A DNA stretch of 64,000 nt from Streptomyces nojiriensis (GTDB lineage Bacteria; Actinomycetota; Actinomycetes; Streptomycetales; Streptomycetaceae), in NCBI RefSeq assembly GCF_017639205.1, contig NZ_CP071139.1, positions 620,001 through 684,000 of the forward strand. The letters run 5' to 3'. Below the pieces are notes generated by a model. That model was given only the letters and a program-made list of their open reading frames with translations, made no database searches and was not told the DNA's origin. A program made the position numbers and the translations under genes. Of this stretch, positions 25,082 through 34,363 are shown one piece after another; positions within the stretch are counted from its first letter, which is position 1, and each line of letters starts with the position of its first letter.

Positions 25082-25579
25082 ATGCCCTGCTTGAGGACCG
25101 ACTTCCGAAAGGCCCCCAAGGGCCTTCTCCCCACGTGTTGTTGCCCCAGAACCCGCGCCATACTCTCCCTGCTGCTCCTGACGGCCGCCGTGACGACCGG
25201 CCCCGCGGCCCCGGCGCACGCCGCCGCCACGTATGGCGAGAAAGCCGTCGCGGTGGCCGCCTCCAAACAGGGCTCGCCGTATGCCTACGGCGCCACCGGC
25301 CCCAAACGCTTCGACTGCTCGGGCCTCACCCTCTACGCCTTCAAGAAGGCGGGCAAACGGCTGCCGCGCACCGCCGAGCAGCAGTACGAGCACACCGTCC
25401 ACATTCCCGAGGCCGATCGCGCGGCCGGGGACCTGGTCTTCTTCCCCAGCGGCGCGACCATGACCCACGTAGGGATCTACGCCGGCGACGACCGCATCTG
25501 GCACGCTCCCCGGCCCGGCACCCGGGTGCGCCTGGAGCGGATCTGGAGCTCAGCGGTCCGCTACGGGCGCGCCACCTGA
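25082..25579 (+). CDS. Secreted C40 (NlpC/P60) peptidase
   Basis: 165 residues. A long signal peptide (hydrophobic 26-48, ending AHA) precedes one NlpC/P60 domain: Cys79 (FDCSGL), His129 (THVGIYAG) and third residue His141 (IWHAP). These enzymes cut D-Glu-diaminopimelate bonds in peptidoglycan. GGAGGTG lies 5 bases before the ATG. It overlaps the end of the convergent MFS gene by 19 bases. The three N-terminal cysteines before the membrane segment are unusual. Confidence 0.87.
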   Translation: MPCLRTDFRKAPKGLLPTCCCPRTRAILSLLLLTAAVTTGPAAPAHAAATYGEKAVAVAASKQGSPYAYGATGPKRFDCSGLTLYAFKKAGKRLPRTAEQQYEHTVHIPEADRAAGDLVFFPSGATMTHVGIYAGDDRIWHAPRPGTRVRLERIWSSAVRYGRAT

Positions 25580-26859
25580 TCGGGCACCCGGCCGGTCCGG
25601 GCCCTTCGGTCCTGGTCTCCCGCCGCGACGGCGGCCGGATCCGGGTCCGCGGGCAGCCTGCGTACCGCCCGTACGCTCGGGGCGAGCAGCAGCACCAGGC
25701 TCGCCAGGACCATCAGTGCGGCACTCCAGAGAAGGACCGACTCCGCACCGAGGGAAGTCGCCGCGGCGCCCACGACGAGGTAGCCGAGCGGCACGGACAT
25801 GAGCTCACCGGCCGAGTTGAAGGAGCCGACCCGACCGAGCACCTCGGACGGGAGCTGCTCCTGCACGGCGGTGTTCCAGCACACGATCGCGATGTCGAGG
25901 CCGACGCCCGCCATGACGCTCGCCCCGGCCAGCACGGCGAGCGGTGCGCCCCAGGCGAGTGCGAGGAAGGGCAGCGCGAGAGGCAGGTTGGCGCATACGC
26001 ACACGACCATGATCCTGGACGGCTTCCATTTGAGTGAAACCATTCCACCCAACAGCAGGCCCGCCGCGAATGCGCCCTGGACGATTCCCCAGGAAGGAGC
26101 ACCGAGACGACTGTTCTGGGCGATCACCGGGCCGAGGAGCTGATAGCCGCCGAGCCAGAGGGCGACGACCACGGTGCCGGACAACGTATAGGACCAGACC
26201 CAGAAGAGACAGGAGAACTCTTTCCAGCCGTCCTTGAAGTCGCGGAACACTGAAGCCGTGGCCTTGACGGGCCCGGACACGTCGAGACGGCTGCAGAGGA
26301 AGGCCGCGACCGCGAAACTGGCGGCGTCCCAGCCCAGGGTCAGCTCCGGGCCGACGAGGGCGACGAGGGCGCCGCCGACCGCCGGCGCGAGGATGCGGAT
26401 GAGGTTGCCGGGCAACCGCATCAGCGCGTTCGCCTGCTGCAGCTCGCCGGGATCGACGAGCTGCGGCAGGAGGCTGTTCATGGCGGGCTGGGTCAGCGCC
26501 GACGCGCAGCCCGCCAGCGCCGCGAACAGGGCGATCCGCCCGGTGGTGGCCGTTCCCGTCGCCACGAGCAGTGCGACACAGCCCTGGGTGACGGCAGGCA
26601 GCACATTGCCGATGACGATGGTCCGTTGCCGGGAGAACCGGTCCGCGATCACTCCTCCGACGAGGAGCAGGACGAGCTGCGGAGCGGTGTTGGCGGCGAG
26701 GACGATCGCCAGGGACGCCGGGCTGCTGTCGAATCCGAACACGGCGAAGGCCAGGGCCACGGGGGCCATCGCCGTTCCGCTCATCGAGATCAGACGTGCC
26801 AGGAGGAATAATCTGAACGGCTTGTGCCGCAGCGTGGAGAGGGATCCATGTCGAACCAT
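25561..26859 (-). CDS. MFS transporter (DHA3/EntS-like exporter)
   Basis: 432 residues with about 12 hydrophobic segments and the cytoplasmic loop signature GGVIADRFSRQRTIV between helices 2 and 3. The pattern resembles the DHA3 group (macrolide and siderophore exporters). The C-terminal tail is hydrophilic. No adjacent drug or siderophore genes, so the cargo is unknown. Confidence 0.85.
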   Translation of the reverse strand: MVRHGSLSTLRHKPFRLFLLARLISMSGTAMAPVALAFAVFGFDSSPASLAIVLAANTAPQLVLLLVGGVIADRFSRQRTIVIGNVLPAVTQGCVALLVATGTATTGRIALFAALAGCASALTQPAMNSLLPQLVDPGELQQANALMRLPGNLIRILAPAVGGALVALVGPELTLGWDAASFAVAAFLCSRLDVSGPVKATASVFRDFKDGWKEFSCLFWVWSYTLSGTVVVALWLGGYQLLGPVIAQNSRLGAPSWGIVQGAFAAGLLLGGMVSLKWKPSRIMVVCVCANLPLALPFLALAWGAPLAVLAGASVMAGVGLDIAIVCWNTAVQEQLPSEVLGRVGSFNSAGELMSVPLGYLVVGAAATSLGAESVLLWSAALMVLASLVLLLAPSVRAVRRLPADPDPAAVAAGDQDRRARTGRVPDQVARP

Positions 26860-26926
26860 TCGACGGAGACTAACCTGCTCCTGCGCAGGTGGCGGGGCCG
26901 GGAGGGGACACGGAGGAGCCGGCGCC

Positions 26927-27523
26927 TCAGAGCGATTCGCCGGGCCGCAGATAGCGGTAGCCGTGCGAAGTCTCCTGACCGAGCCAGCCGTTGACGCTGC
27001 CGAGACCGCGGTCGTTGATCTGTGCGTCGTGAATGGCGAACGCCCGCCGCGGCCCCACGGCCTTGACGAAGTCGATCACCTCCGCCATTTTCAGCCAGGA
27101 CCCCTGCGCCGGCACCAGCAGCGTCTCGATCTCCTGCTCGGGCACGTGCAGCGAGTCACCCGGGTGGTAGACCGCGTCGTCGACGACGTAGCCGAGGTTC
27201 GCGCAGTCGGGTTGGCCGCCGTAGATGAAGGCATGGCGGCCGCCGACCGCCCGTATCCGGAAGTCCGCGGCGGTGAACTCCGCACCGGAGGACACCCCGA
27301 TGACGTCCAGCTCCGGAATGTCCGCCTCGGCGGGGGCGTAGACCGGTACGCCGAGCCCCGCCAGGCGCAGCACGTCGACGTGGTCGATGTGCTCGTGGGT
27401 CACCAGCACGGCGTCCGCGCCGGCCAGGGCGGCCGGTTCGCTCCACGTACCGGGATCGATGACGAGAACCCGGCCGCCCTGCTCGATCCGGACACATGCG
27501 TGGGTGTACTTCGTGATCTTCAT
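26927..27523 (-). CDS. MBL-fold metallo-hydrolase (UlaG-like)
   Basis: 198 residues from ATG 27523. The metal motif THEHIDH (42-48) and later GGRHAFIYGG, VYHPGDSL and FAIHDAQIND supply the remaining ligands of a beta-lactamase-fold hydrolase. Short, single-domain form similar to the UlaG/YcbL-like group. Cytoplasmic. Substrate not inferable. Confidence 0.85.
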   Translation of the reverse strand: MKITKYTHACVRIEQGGRVLVIDPGTWSEPAALAGADAVLVTHEHIDHVDVLRLAGLGVPVYAPAEADIPELDVIGVSSGAEFTAADFRIRAVGGRHAFIYGGQPDCANLGYVVDDAVYHPGDSLHVPEQEIETLLVPAQGSWLKMAEVIDFVKAVGPRRAFAIHDAQINDRGLGSVNGWLGQETSHGYRYLRPGESL

Positions 27524-27609
27524 GACTTCGGACCGTACCGTGCCGGGCCCCACCGCGGCCCGGTCATTTTCCGGGTCGTGGCGGGGTCATGGGCGGGGTC
27601 ATGGCGGGG

Positions 27610-28116
27610 TCATTCCCCGGTCGTCCCGTCGATGGCCTCGCGCAGCAGGTCCGCGTGCCCGTTGTGGCGGGCGTACTCCTCGATCATGTGGGTCAGGATG
27701 TAGTGCAGCGAGTACGGCTGGTCGCCGAAGTGCCCTGTCGCGTTGAGGGACTCGGCGGCGTCCACGATCGCGCGCGACCGCTCGCAGGTCTCCTCCCAGA
27801 TCCTGAACGAGTCGGCCACGTCGGCGTCCTCGACGTCGAACTCCGTCCACTCCCCCGCCTCGTTCCCCGGGAAGTAGCCGCGTACGTCCTCCCCGGCCAG
27901 GACGTTGCGGAACCATCCGCGCTCGACCTCCGCGAGGTGACGCACCAGCCCCAGCAGACTCAGGCCGGACGGGGCCACCGCCCTCGTCCGCAGCTGCTGT
28001 TCGGTCAGCCCCGCGCACTTCATCATCAGGGTGTCCCGCTGCCGCTGCAGGATGCTGGTCAAGGTGGCGCGCTCGTCGCCCGTCAGCACGGGCCGGGTCC
28101 GCTGTTCATCGATCAC
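27610..28116 (-). CDS. DinB family protein (DUF664)
   Basis: 168 residues. TLTSILQRQRDTLMMKCAGL, SLLGLVRHLAEVERGWF and YILTHMIEEYARHNGHADLLREAIDG show the DUF664 pattern with metal-binding histidines near residues 60, 150 and 154. Second such protein in the window (see 4544). Just after its stop, three near-exact GGGGTCAT units (27582-27612) form a short direct repeat. Confidence 0.85.
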   Translation of the reverse strand: MIDEQRTRPVLTGDERATLTSILQRQRDTLMMKCAGLTEQQLRTRAVAPSGLSLLGLVRHLAEVERGWFRNVLAGEDVRGYFPGNEAGEWTEFDVEDADVADSFRIWEETCERSRAIVDAAESLNATGHFGDQPYSLHYILTHMIEEYARHNGHADLLREAIDGTTGE

Positions 28117-28170
28117 CGGGCGATCATCACATCCGGTGCCGGCGCCGGCCCACGCGATTTCACATGCTGG

Positions 28171-29343
28171 TCAGCGCAGTTGCCGGAAGAAGGCGCGGAT
28201 GTCCCCCACCAGGAGATCGGGCACCTCCATGGCGGGGAAGTGGCCGCCCCGGTCGTACGAGGTCCAGCGCACGATGCTGTCGGTGCGCGCGGCGACGTGG
28301 CGCAGCGGGATGAAGTTGTCCCGGGGGAAGTCGGCCAGTGCGGTCGGGGTCCGCGACACCTCGGGCGGCAGGCCCGCGTAGGCGGCGTGGGCCCGCTCGT
28401 AATAGATGCGGGCCGCGCTGCCGGCCGTTCCGGTGAGCCAGTACAGCGTCACATTGGTCAGCATCTGGTCCCGGTCCACCGGGCACGCGGGATCGCTCCA
28501 CTCGGTGAACTTCTCCGCGATCCAGGCGAGCAGTCCGACCGGCGAGTCGTTGAGCCCGTACGCGAGGGTCTGGGGCCGGGTCGCCTGGATGTCGGCGTAC
28601 CCCTGCCGCTCGCGCGCCCAGGTGCGGTACCGCTCCCAGGAGGCCAGCGTGCGCTCCCGTTCCGCGGGGGACAGGGCGGCCAGTTCCTCCGGCCCGGGTT
28701 CGGCGGTGGCCCCGCCCCCGGGCAGCAGGTTCAGGTGCACGCCGATCACGCGGTCCGGCCGGATCAGCCCGAGTTCCCGCGAGATCGCGGCGCCCCAGTC
28801 GCCGCCCTGCACCCCGTACGACCGGTGGCCGAGGCGGTCCATCAGCACGCCGAAGGCCCGGGCCACCCGTTTGAACTCCCAGCCCGGCTCGGTCGTGGGC
28901 CCCGAGAGGCCGAAGCCGGGGATGCTCGGCAGCACCAGGTGGAAGGCGTCCGCCGGGTCGCCGCCGTGCGCCCGGGGGTCCGTGAGCGGGCCCGCGACGC
29001 GCTGGAACTCCACCGGCGAGCCCGGCCAGCCGTGGGTCATCAGCAGCGGGGTCGCGTCCGGCTCGGGCGAGCGGATGTGTGCGAAGTGCACCCGCGCACC
29101 GTCGATGACCGTGGTGAACTGCGGCCACTCGTTCAGCCGGGCCTCGGCCGCCCGCCAGTCGTACCCGTCGCGCCAGTGGTCGACGAGCTCCCGCATCCGG
29201 GCGAGCGGCATCCCGTACCCCCAGCCGACCCCGGGCAGCTCGTCGGGCCACCGCACCCGGCCCAGCCGCTCCCGCAGGTCGTCCAGCTCCCCCTGCCCCA
29301 CATGGAGCCGAAACCCGTGCAACCGCTCGTCAAGATCACTCAT
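28171..29343 (-). CDS. Epoxide hydrolase (EHN domain, alpha/beta hydrolase)
   Basis: 390 residues. An EHN-type N-terminal segment (about 5-110) leads into an alpha/beta hydrolase with HGWPG oxyanion loop (104-108), nucleophile Asp182 (GGDWGAAI) and His368 (RGGHFPAME), as in juvenile-hormone-type bacterial epoxide hydrolases. The start ATG at 29343 has no visible ribosome-binding site, and a transposase remnant abuts it, so its native leader may have been lost. Confidence 0.87.
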   Translation of the reverse strand: MSDLDERLHGFRLHVGQGELDDLRERLGRVRWPDELPGVGWGYGMPLARMRELVDHWRDGYDWRAAEARLNEWPQFTTVIDGARVHFAHIRSPEPDATPLLMTHGWPGSPVEFQRVAGPLTDPRAHGGDPADAFHLVLPSIPGFGLSGPTTEPGWEFKRVARAFGVLMDRLGHRSYGVQGGDWGAAISRELGLIRPDRVIGVHLNLLPGGGATAEPGPEELAALSPAERERTLASWERYRTWARERQGYADIQATRPQTLAYGLNDSPVGLLAWIAEKFTEWSDPACPVDRDQMLTNVTLYWLTGTAGSAARIYYERAHAAYAGLPPEVSRTPTALADFPRDNFIPLRHVAARTDSIVRWTSYDRGGHFPAMEVPDLLVGDIRAFFRQLR

Positions 29344-29369
29344 GCCGCGCATGCTAAGGGCTGTCGGAG

Positions 29370-29888
29370 CGGGTCGGGGCGGGGGTCTCCGGGGTGGCAT
29401 GTGAGGTGGAAGGCCAGGGGCCGGCAGCGGCCGTCGGCGGCGAGGTGGATCTTCGTGGTCAGCCCGCCGCGCGACCGGCCGATCGCATGGTCGTCCGGCT
29501 CGCCGACCGGGGCCCCCTTTTTCGCGCACGGCCGCTTGCTGGTGGGCCCGCACGATCGTGGAGTCCACCGAGACGGCCCAGTCCAGCTCCTCTTCGGCAT
29601 CGGCCTGAACCTCAACGCGGTGAACACTCGCTCCCAAGTGCCGTCAACTGCCCACGTCCGCAGTCGGTTGTAGACGCCTCGTCAGTTGCCGTACCTCTCC
29701 GGCAGATGGACCCACTGCGTTCCCGTCTGGAACTTGAAGGCGATCGCGTCGATCACCTCACGATGATCCCGCCAGCGGCCACGCCGCTTCGGCGTTCGGT
29801 CCGGGAGTAACGGCTCAATCCGTGCCCACTGCAGGTCAGCCAACGTCACACCCGGAGCAACGACCCGGCTGATCCAAACGGAACTGCC
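29370..29888 (-). pseudogene. IS5-family transposase remnant
   Basis: Read on the minus strand from 29888, the frame gives LADLQWARIEPLLPDRTPKR, then FKFQTGTQWVHLPERYGN followed by an in-frame TGA where the family has Trp, then a frame change to VSVDSTIVRAHQQAA and GRSRGGLTTKIHLAADGR. The 3' half of the transposase is missing; similarity ends near 29390, just upstream of the epoxide hydrolase start codon. A dead, deletion-truncated insertion sequence. Confidence 0.8.
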
Positions 29889-29890
29889 TA

Positions 29891-30780
29891 GGCCGTGTCC
29901 GCAATGTCGATCGGTCGTTACTCCGTTCGTGGTGCGACGTCATGAACTGACCGATCAGGCCTGGGAAATCATCGGACCGTTACTGGCTCCGCCCCGGATG
30001 GGACGTCCGGTGCGGGACCGGCGGCAGGTCCTCAACGGCATCCTGTGGAAGCTGTCCACGGGTGCTGCCTGGCGGGACCTGCCCGAACGGTATGGGCCGT
30101 GGAAGACGGTCTACGAACGGTTCCGCCGCTGGTCGGCGGACGGAACCTGGGACCGGCTCCTGGCCCACGTCCAGCAGCACTCGGATGCGATCGGCGAAGT
30201 CGACTGGTCGGTCGTCTGCGTCGACTCGACGATCGTGCGGGCCCACCAGCACGCTGCCGGAGCCCGAAAAGGGGGCCCTGGACCGGTGAGGCACTCGGCC
30301 GGTCCCGAGGCGGACTGAGCACCAAGATCCACCTCGCCTGCGACGGCCGGGGCCGCCCTCTCGCGTTCACGCTCACCGGCGGGAACGTGAACGACTGCAC
30401 GCAGTTCGAGCCGGTCATGGCCCGCATCCGCATCAAGCGGTGCGGGCCGGGCCGGCCCCGGACCCGACCGGAACGGGTGGTCGGCGACAAGGGCTACTCA
30501 TCCCGCAAGATCCGCTCCTACCTGCGCAAACGCGGCATCGCCTGCACCATCCCCGAACGCGTCGACCAGATCAGCGGACGGCGTCGACGCGGAGAGAGCC
30601 TGTGCCGTCTCGACCGTGAGGTCTACCGGCGCCGCAACGTCGTCGAACGCTGCTTCAACAGGCTCAAGCAGAACAAGGCCCTCGCCACCCGCTACGACAA
30701 ACGAGCCCGCCACTACAAAGCCCTGGTCACCCTCGCCTGCCTGCGACTATGGCTCCCCGGCTGACATTGCGGACACGCCC
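29891..30780 (+). mobile_element. IS5-family insertion sequence, complete (890 bp)
   Basis: 18-bp terminal repeats match at 17 positions: GGCCGTGTCCGCAATGTC at 29891-29908 and, inverted, GGGCGTGTCCGCAATGTC at 30780-30763. Both ends are flanked by TA (29889-29890, 30781-30782), the short target duplication typical of the IS427-like group. It encodes a transposase in two overlapping frames. It lies directly between the dead IS5 remnant and the first IS630 copy. Confidence 0.88.
29929..30764 (+). CDS. IS5-family transposase made by frameshift (two frames)
   Basis: The first frame (29929-30318) carries the N-terminal part (HELTDQAWEIIGPLL, WRDLPERYGPWKTVY, the first DDE Asp in VCVDSTIVRAHQ). The second continues in the -1 frame from about 30270 to 30764 (GRSRGGLSTKIHLACDG, GDKGYSS with the second Asp, and RRRNVVERCFNRLKQ with the Glu). 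The switch lies around the run GAAAAGGGGG at 30265-30274, typical of IS427-group programmed frameshifting. All DDE residues survive, so it may be active. Confidence 0.82.
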
Positions 30781-30782
30781 TA

Positions 30783-31888
30783 TTGATCAGAAACTCAAGG
30801 GGTTCTCGTCGAGGACGTAGCGGACGTGCGGGCCGCCGAAGTAACCGCGGACGATGTGTGGTTGACGCTGGCGCCTGTGGAAGAATCTGCGGGTTTCGGC
30901 GGCGAGTTCGGCCTGGTTCCTGGCCCGGTGGGTGTGGGGCAGGCTGCGTTTGAGGTCGGCGTTGACCAGCTCGTCGGGGTTCAGCTCGGGTGAGTACGAG
31001 GGCAGGAAGTGCAGCTCGATCTGGTCCTGGTGGTCGGCGAGCCAGGCCCGGACTGTCTTCGAGCGGTGGGCCGAGTGCCTGTCGACGATCAGGTGGATCT
31101 TCCGGTCGAAGTGCCCGACGAGCCGGACGAGGAAGCGGCACATGACCTTCGCGTCGAACGACTCGGTGAAGACCATGAAGTGCATCCGGCCGCGGGTGCT
31201 GATCGCGGACATCGCGTTCACGGAGAACCGGTTCCCGGTGCGGCGGACGATGGGAGTCGTGCCCTTGGCGCCCCAGGTGCGGCCGGTGACCTGGTCCGAG
31301 CGGACCCCGACCTGGTCGCCGAAGAGAACTTCGCCGTTCTCCGCCTTCGCCCTGGCCCGGATCGCCGGCCAGGTTTCCTCGTGCCAGACCCGGACCGCTT
31401 CCGCGTCCTGCTCGACCGCCCGTTTGTCCGGACGCTGGAAGGTCAGCCCCCAACGCTTGAGGTACTTGCCCACCCCGGGCTCGGTGAAGCGGACCCCGTA
31501 CAGCTTGAAGACCAGCTCGCCTATCTGCCCCCGCGTCCACAACTGACCAGAAAGTCCCACGTCGGAGGGGACGTGATCGAGGACAGCCTGCCGAACGGCG
31601 GCCTGCTCGGCCTCAGACAGGACCTGGTGCTCACCCACGCGACGGCCTCGTGGGCGGGACAGCAGTGCGTCCCGGCCGCCGGCTTGCCACTTCGCCCACC
31701 AGTTGTCCACGGCCTTGACCGACACCTTGAACAGGGCGGCAACCTCAACCCGGTCCCGGCCCTCCACCAGAGCCGACACCGCCGGCAACCGCACAGCCTC
31801 CTGCGCATCCGGCGACCAGGCCCGCGCATCCCCCACCAGATCACTCACACACCATCAACGAGCCTGAACCCAAAGCGTTTCGGATCAA
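30783..31888 (-). mobile_element. IS630-family insertion sequence, copy 1 (1106 bp)
   Basis: Ends are TTGATCAGAAACTC at 30783 and, inverted, TTGATCCGAAACGC at 31888, flanked by TA on both sides (30781-30782, 31889-31890) as for IS630/Tc1 elements. The left TA is shared with the IS5 element. Copy 2 (33258-34363) has the same length and orientation. Confidence 0.88.
30787..31848 (-). CDS. IS630-family transposase, copy 1
   Basis: 353 residues. An N-terminal HTH (VEVAALFKVSVKAVDNWWAKW) is followed by a DDE domain with Asp in FGDQVGVRSD, Asp in HLIVDRHSAHRS and Glu in SPELNPDE. Intact and near-identical to copy 2; the two proteins differ at two positions (Pro/Leu in VRL-AVSAL and Leu/Pro in NPDE-VNAD). 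Recent duplication and likely activity are implied. Confidence 0.92.
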   Translation of the reverse strand: MSDLVGDARAWSPDAQEAVRLPAVSALVEGRDRVEVAALFKVSVKAVDNWWAKWQAGGRDALLSRPRGRRVGEHQVLSEAEQAAVRQAVLDHVPSDVGLSGQLWTRGQIGELVFKLYGVRFTEPGVGKYLKRWGLTFQRPDKRAVEQDAEAVRVWHEETWPAIRARAKAENGEVLFGDQVGVRSDQVTGRTWGAKGTTPIVRRTGNRFSVNAMSAISTRGRMHFMVFTESFDAKVMCRFLVRLVGHFDRKIHLIVDRHSAHRSKTVRAWLADHQDQIELHFLPSYSPELNPDELVNADLKRSLPHTHRARNQAELAAETRRFFHRRQRQPHIVRGYFGGPHVRYVLDENPLSF

Positions 31889-31890
31889 TA

Positions 31891-32277
31891 GGAGGAGCAA
31901 CGGACCCACCAGCTCCAGATCTCGGGCCAGAATTCCGGAAACGCTTGAAATCGATCGCCACCGCACTCGCCATCATCATCGGCAAGCATTACCTGCTGGG
32001 ATCCGACCCATTCCAGATCGACGATCTCGGCGACTTCCTGAGCGATTGGGGGGCGATGCTAACGCCCTTGGGGAACGAGGTGAAAACGCTACTGAATCGT
32101 CGCGGCCGGCGGAACGAACCGACTGAGGACCAGGAACCTGGCACAGCGGACGCCACCGATGACGAAGCCGACACAACTGTCGGCCAGAGCTCCCCGCCCG
32201 CCCCGCCGAACGTAGAGAGCGTGGACACCGGGGGCCAAGGAAATCCGCCAGGCCCCGGCGACACCCCTCCGCTGTAG
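31891..32277 (+). pseudogene. 5'-truncated orphan gene cut by the IS cluster
   Basis: An open frame begins exactly at the IS630 boundary and runs to a TAG at 32275-32277. It has a short hydrophobic stretch (IATALAIIIGKHYLLG) and a long acidic, Pro-rich tail (NEPTEDQEPGTADATDDEADTT). The only ATG is internal (32056), so the original 5' end is missing. No family recognised. Confidence 0.55.
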
Positions 32278-32376
32278 CGAACCGCCACGACCGCCAGCCG
32301 TCGCGATCAGCGGCCTTGGCTCAGGGCGCGACCCATTCAGGTGCGGCGCTGTCTTCGCCTACGGCACGATGTGCCC

Positions 32377-33261
32377 ATGGACCTCCAAGGAATCGGCGCA
32401 GTCGCGGCTGCGGGCGTCACCCTGGCAACTATCCCCGTACTCCTCATCACCGGCCGGTGGCAAACCCGTGCCGCCTTGCAGGGCGCGCAGGAAGCGGGGC
32501 GTGCCGGGTTCGCGCAGGCGCAAGCGACGTACAACTCTGCTCTGGATGCAGTGAACGCCCAGGCGTCTGCCGCGCACGCCCAGTGGCGCCACGGTATCCA
32601 ACGAGATGCCTACGCCTCGTTCCTCCTGGCCGCTCAGCAGGTTGCTGAGGCAGGAGACCAACTCATGATGGAGACGACTGCCGAAGCAGCGACAGTGCGC
32701 ACAGCAGAGCTCGACAGCGCCAAAGCCGCTCTACGAGCCGCGGCCCAAATCGTCACACTGGAGGGTCCAGACAGCGTCGACGGCGCCGCCCACAGCATCC
32801 TCGCTTGCAGCCTCTCCCTCGCGAATATGCACGTTAGCGATGCAGCGATGAACCGGCTTCGAGAACGGCTCCTCACCATGTCTGAGCTGCGCGGGGGAGA
32901 TACGGACACCGTAACGCGCGATCGGGCCAGGAGGCTCCTCACGGCCAGCGCACGGCTCCAGACCGCCATAGCTGAGAACCCGCATCCACTCCCAAATATC
33001 AACGACTACAGGTATACACCGGAGGTCATACCCACCGCCGTGGCAGACGCGGCTGCGGAAGCCAGCGCCGCCCTTTCAGCGTTTCCGGACCGAACCTTCA
33101 GTGGGGAGGAGCTGAACGTCCTCAGCAACATGCAGTACCGCGGCCCCTTCTTGACCCAACCCCGCTACCACGAGAGACGACGCGAACTGGAAGAGGCCCA
33201 CGTGGAATTCCTCCGCACAGCACGCGCGGAACTCGGTTCAACGAGTAGTAACGCCTATTGA
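32377..33261 (+). CDS. Hypothetical membrane-anchored helical protein between two IS630 copies
   Basis: 294 residues. One N-terminal membrane segment (GIGAVAAAGVTLATIPVLLITGRW) is followed by a long Ala/Glu/Arg-rich helical domain with likely coiled coil (about 25-190). IS630 copy 2 inserted at the TA of its stop codon: the ancestral TAG became TAT TGA, adding one Tyr and leaving the protein otherwise whole. No family recognised; single-pass proteins of this layout are frequent beside mobile DNA in Streptomyces. Confidence 0.7.
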   Translation: MDLQGIGAVAAAGVTLATIPVLLITGRWQTRAALQGAQEAGRAGFAQAQATYNSALDAVNAQASAAHAQWRHGIQRDAYASFLLAAQQVAEAGDQLMMETTAEAATVRTAELDSAKAALRAAAQIVTLEGPDSVDGAAHSILACSLSLANMHVSDAAMNRLRERLLTMSELRGGDTDTVTRDRARRLLTASARLQTAIAENPHPLPNINDYRYTPEVIPTAVADAAAEASAALSAFPDRTFSGEELNVLSNMQYRGPFLTQPRYHERRRELEEAHVEFLRTARAELGSTSSNAY

Positions 33262-34363
33262 TCAGAAACTCAAGGGGTTCTCGTCGAGGACGTAGCGGAC
33301 GTGCGGGCCGCCGAAGTAACCGCGGACGATGTGTGGTTGACGCTGGCGCCTGTGGAAGAATCTGCGGGTTTCGGCGGCGAGTTCGGCCTGGTTCCTGGCC
33401 CGGTGGGTGTGGGGCAGGCTGCGTTTGAGGTCGGCGTTGACCGGCTCGTCGGGGTTCAGCTCGGGTGAGTACGAGGGCAGGAAGTGCAGCTCGATCTGGT
33501 CCTGGTGGTCGGCGAGCCAGGCCCGGACTGTCTTCGAGCGGTGGGCCGAGTGCCTGTCGACGATCAGGTGGATCTTCCGGTCGAAGTGCCCGACGAGCCG
33601 GACGAGGAAGCGGCACATGACCTTCGCGTCGAACGACTCGGTGAAGACCATGAAGTGCATCCGGCCGCGGGTGCTGATCGCGGACATCGCGTTCACGGAG
33701 AACCGGTTCCCGGTGCGGCGGACGATGGGAGTCGTGCCCTTGGCGCCCCAGGTGCGGCCGGTGACCTGGTCCGAGCGGACCCCGACCTGGTCGCCGAAGA
33801 GAACTTCGCCGTTCTCCGCCTTCGCCCTGGCCCGGATCGCCGGCCAGGTTTCCTCGTGCCAGACCCGGACCGCTTCCGCGTCCTGCTCGACCGCCCGTTT
33901 GTCCGGACGCTGGAAGGTCAGCCCCCAACGCTTGAGGTACTTGCCCACCCCGGGCTCGGTGAAGCGGACCCCGTACAGCTTGAAGACCAGCTCGCCTATC
34001 TGCCCCCGCGTCCACAACTGACCAGAAAGTCCCACGTCGGAGGGGACGTGATCGAGGACAGCCTGCCGAACGGCGGCCTGCTCGGCCTCAGACAGGACCT
34101 GGTGCTCACCCACGCGACGGCCTCGTGGGCGGGACAGCAGTGCGTCCCGGCCGCCGGCTTGCCACTTCGCCCACCAGTTGTCCACGGCCTTGACCGACAC
34201 CTTGAACAGGGCGGCAACCTCAACCCGGTCCCGGCCCTCCACCAGAGCCGACACCGCCAGCAACCGCACAGCCTCCTGCGCATCCGGCGACCAGGCCCGC
34301 GCATCCCCCACCAGATCACTCACACACCATCAACGAGCCTGAACCCAAAGCGTTTCGGATCAA
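33258..34363 (-). mobile_element. IS630-family insertion sequence, copy 2 (1106 bp)
   Basis: Same ends and length as copy 1, flanked by TA at 33256-33257 and 34364-34365. Same orientation as copy 1, with about 1.37 kb between them. Each copy has its own TA duplication, which argues for separate insertions rather than one composite transposon. Confidence 0.88.
33262..34323 (-). CDS. IS630-family transposase, copy 2
   Basis: 353 residues, differing from copy 1 at two positions only (Leu for Pro in VRLLAVSAL, Pro for Leu in NPDEPVNAD). The DDE residues are intact. The Leu-to-Pro change one residue after the catalytic NPDE could affect activity; which copy is ancestral is not clear. Confidence 0.92.
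   Translation of the reverse strand: MSDLVGDARAWSPDAQEAVRLLAVSALVEGRDRVEVAALFKVSVKAVDNWWAKWQAGGRDALLSRPRGRRVGEHQVLSEAEQAAVRQAVLDHVPSDVGLSGQLWTRGQIGELVFKLYGVRFTEPGVGKYLKRWGLTFQRPDKRAVEQDAEAVRVWHEETWPAIRARAKAENGEVLFGDQVGVRSDQVTGRTWGAKGTTPIVRRTGNRFSVNAMSAISTRGRMHFMVFTESFDAKVMCRFLVRLVGHFDRKIHLIVDRHSAHRSKTVRAWLADHQDQIELHFLPSYSPELNPDEPVNADLKRSLPHTHRARNQAELAAETRRFFHRRQRQPHIVRGYFGGPHVRYVLDENPLSF

Noticed and set aside
27589..29673. 694-residue plus-strand open frame
   Set aside because: It spans the complement of the DinB, epoxide hydrolase and transposase-remnant genes and has no recognisable domain.
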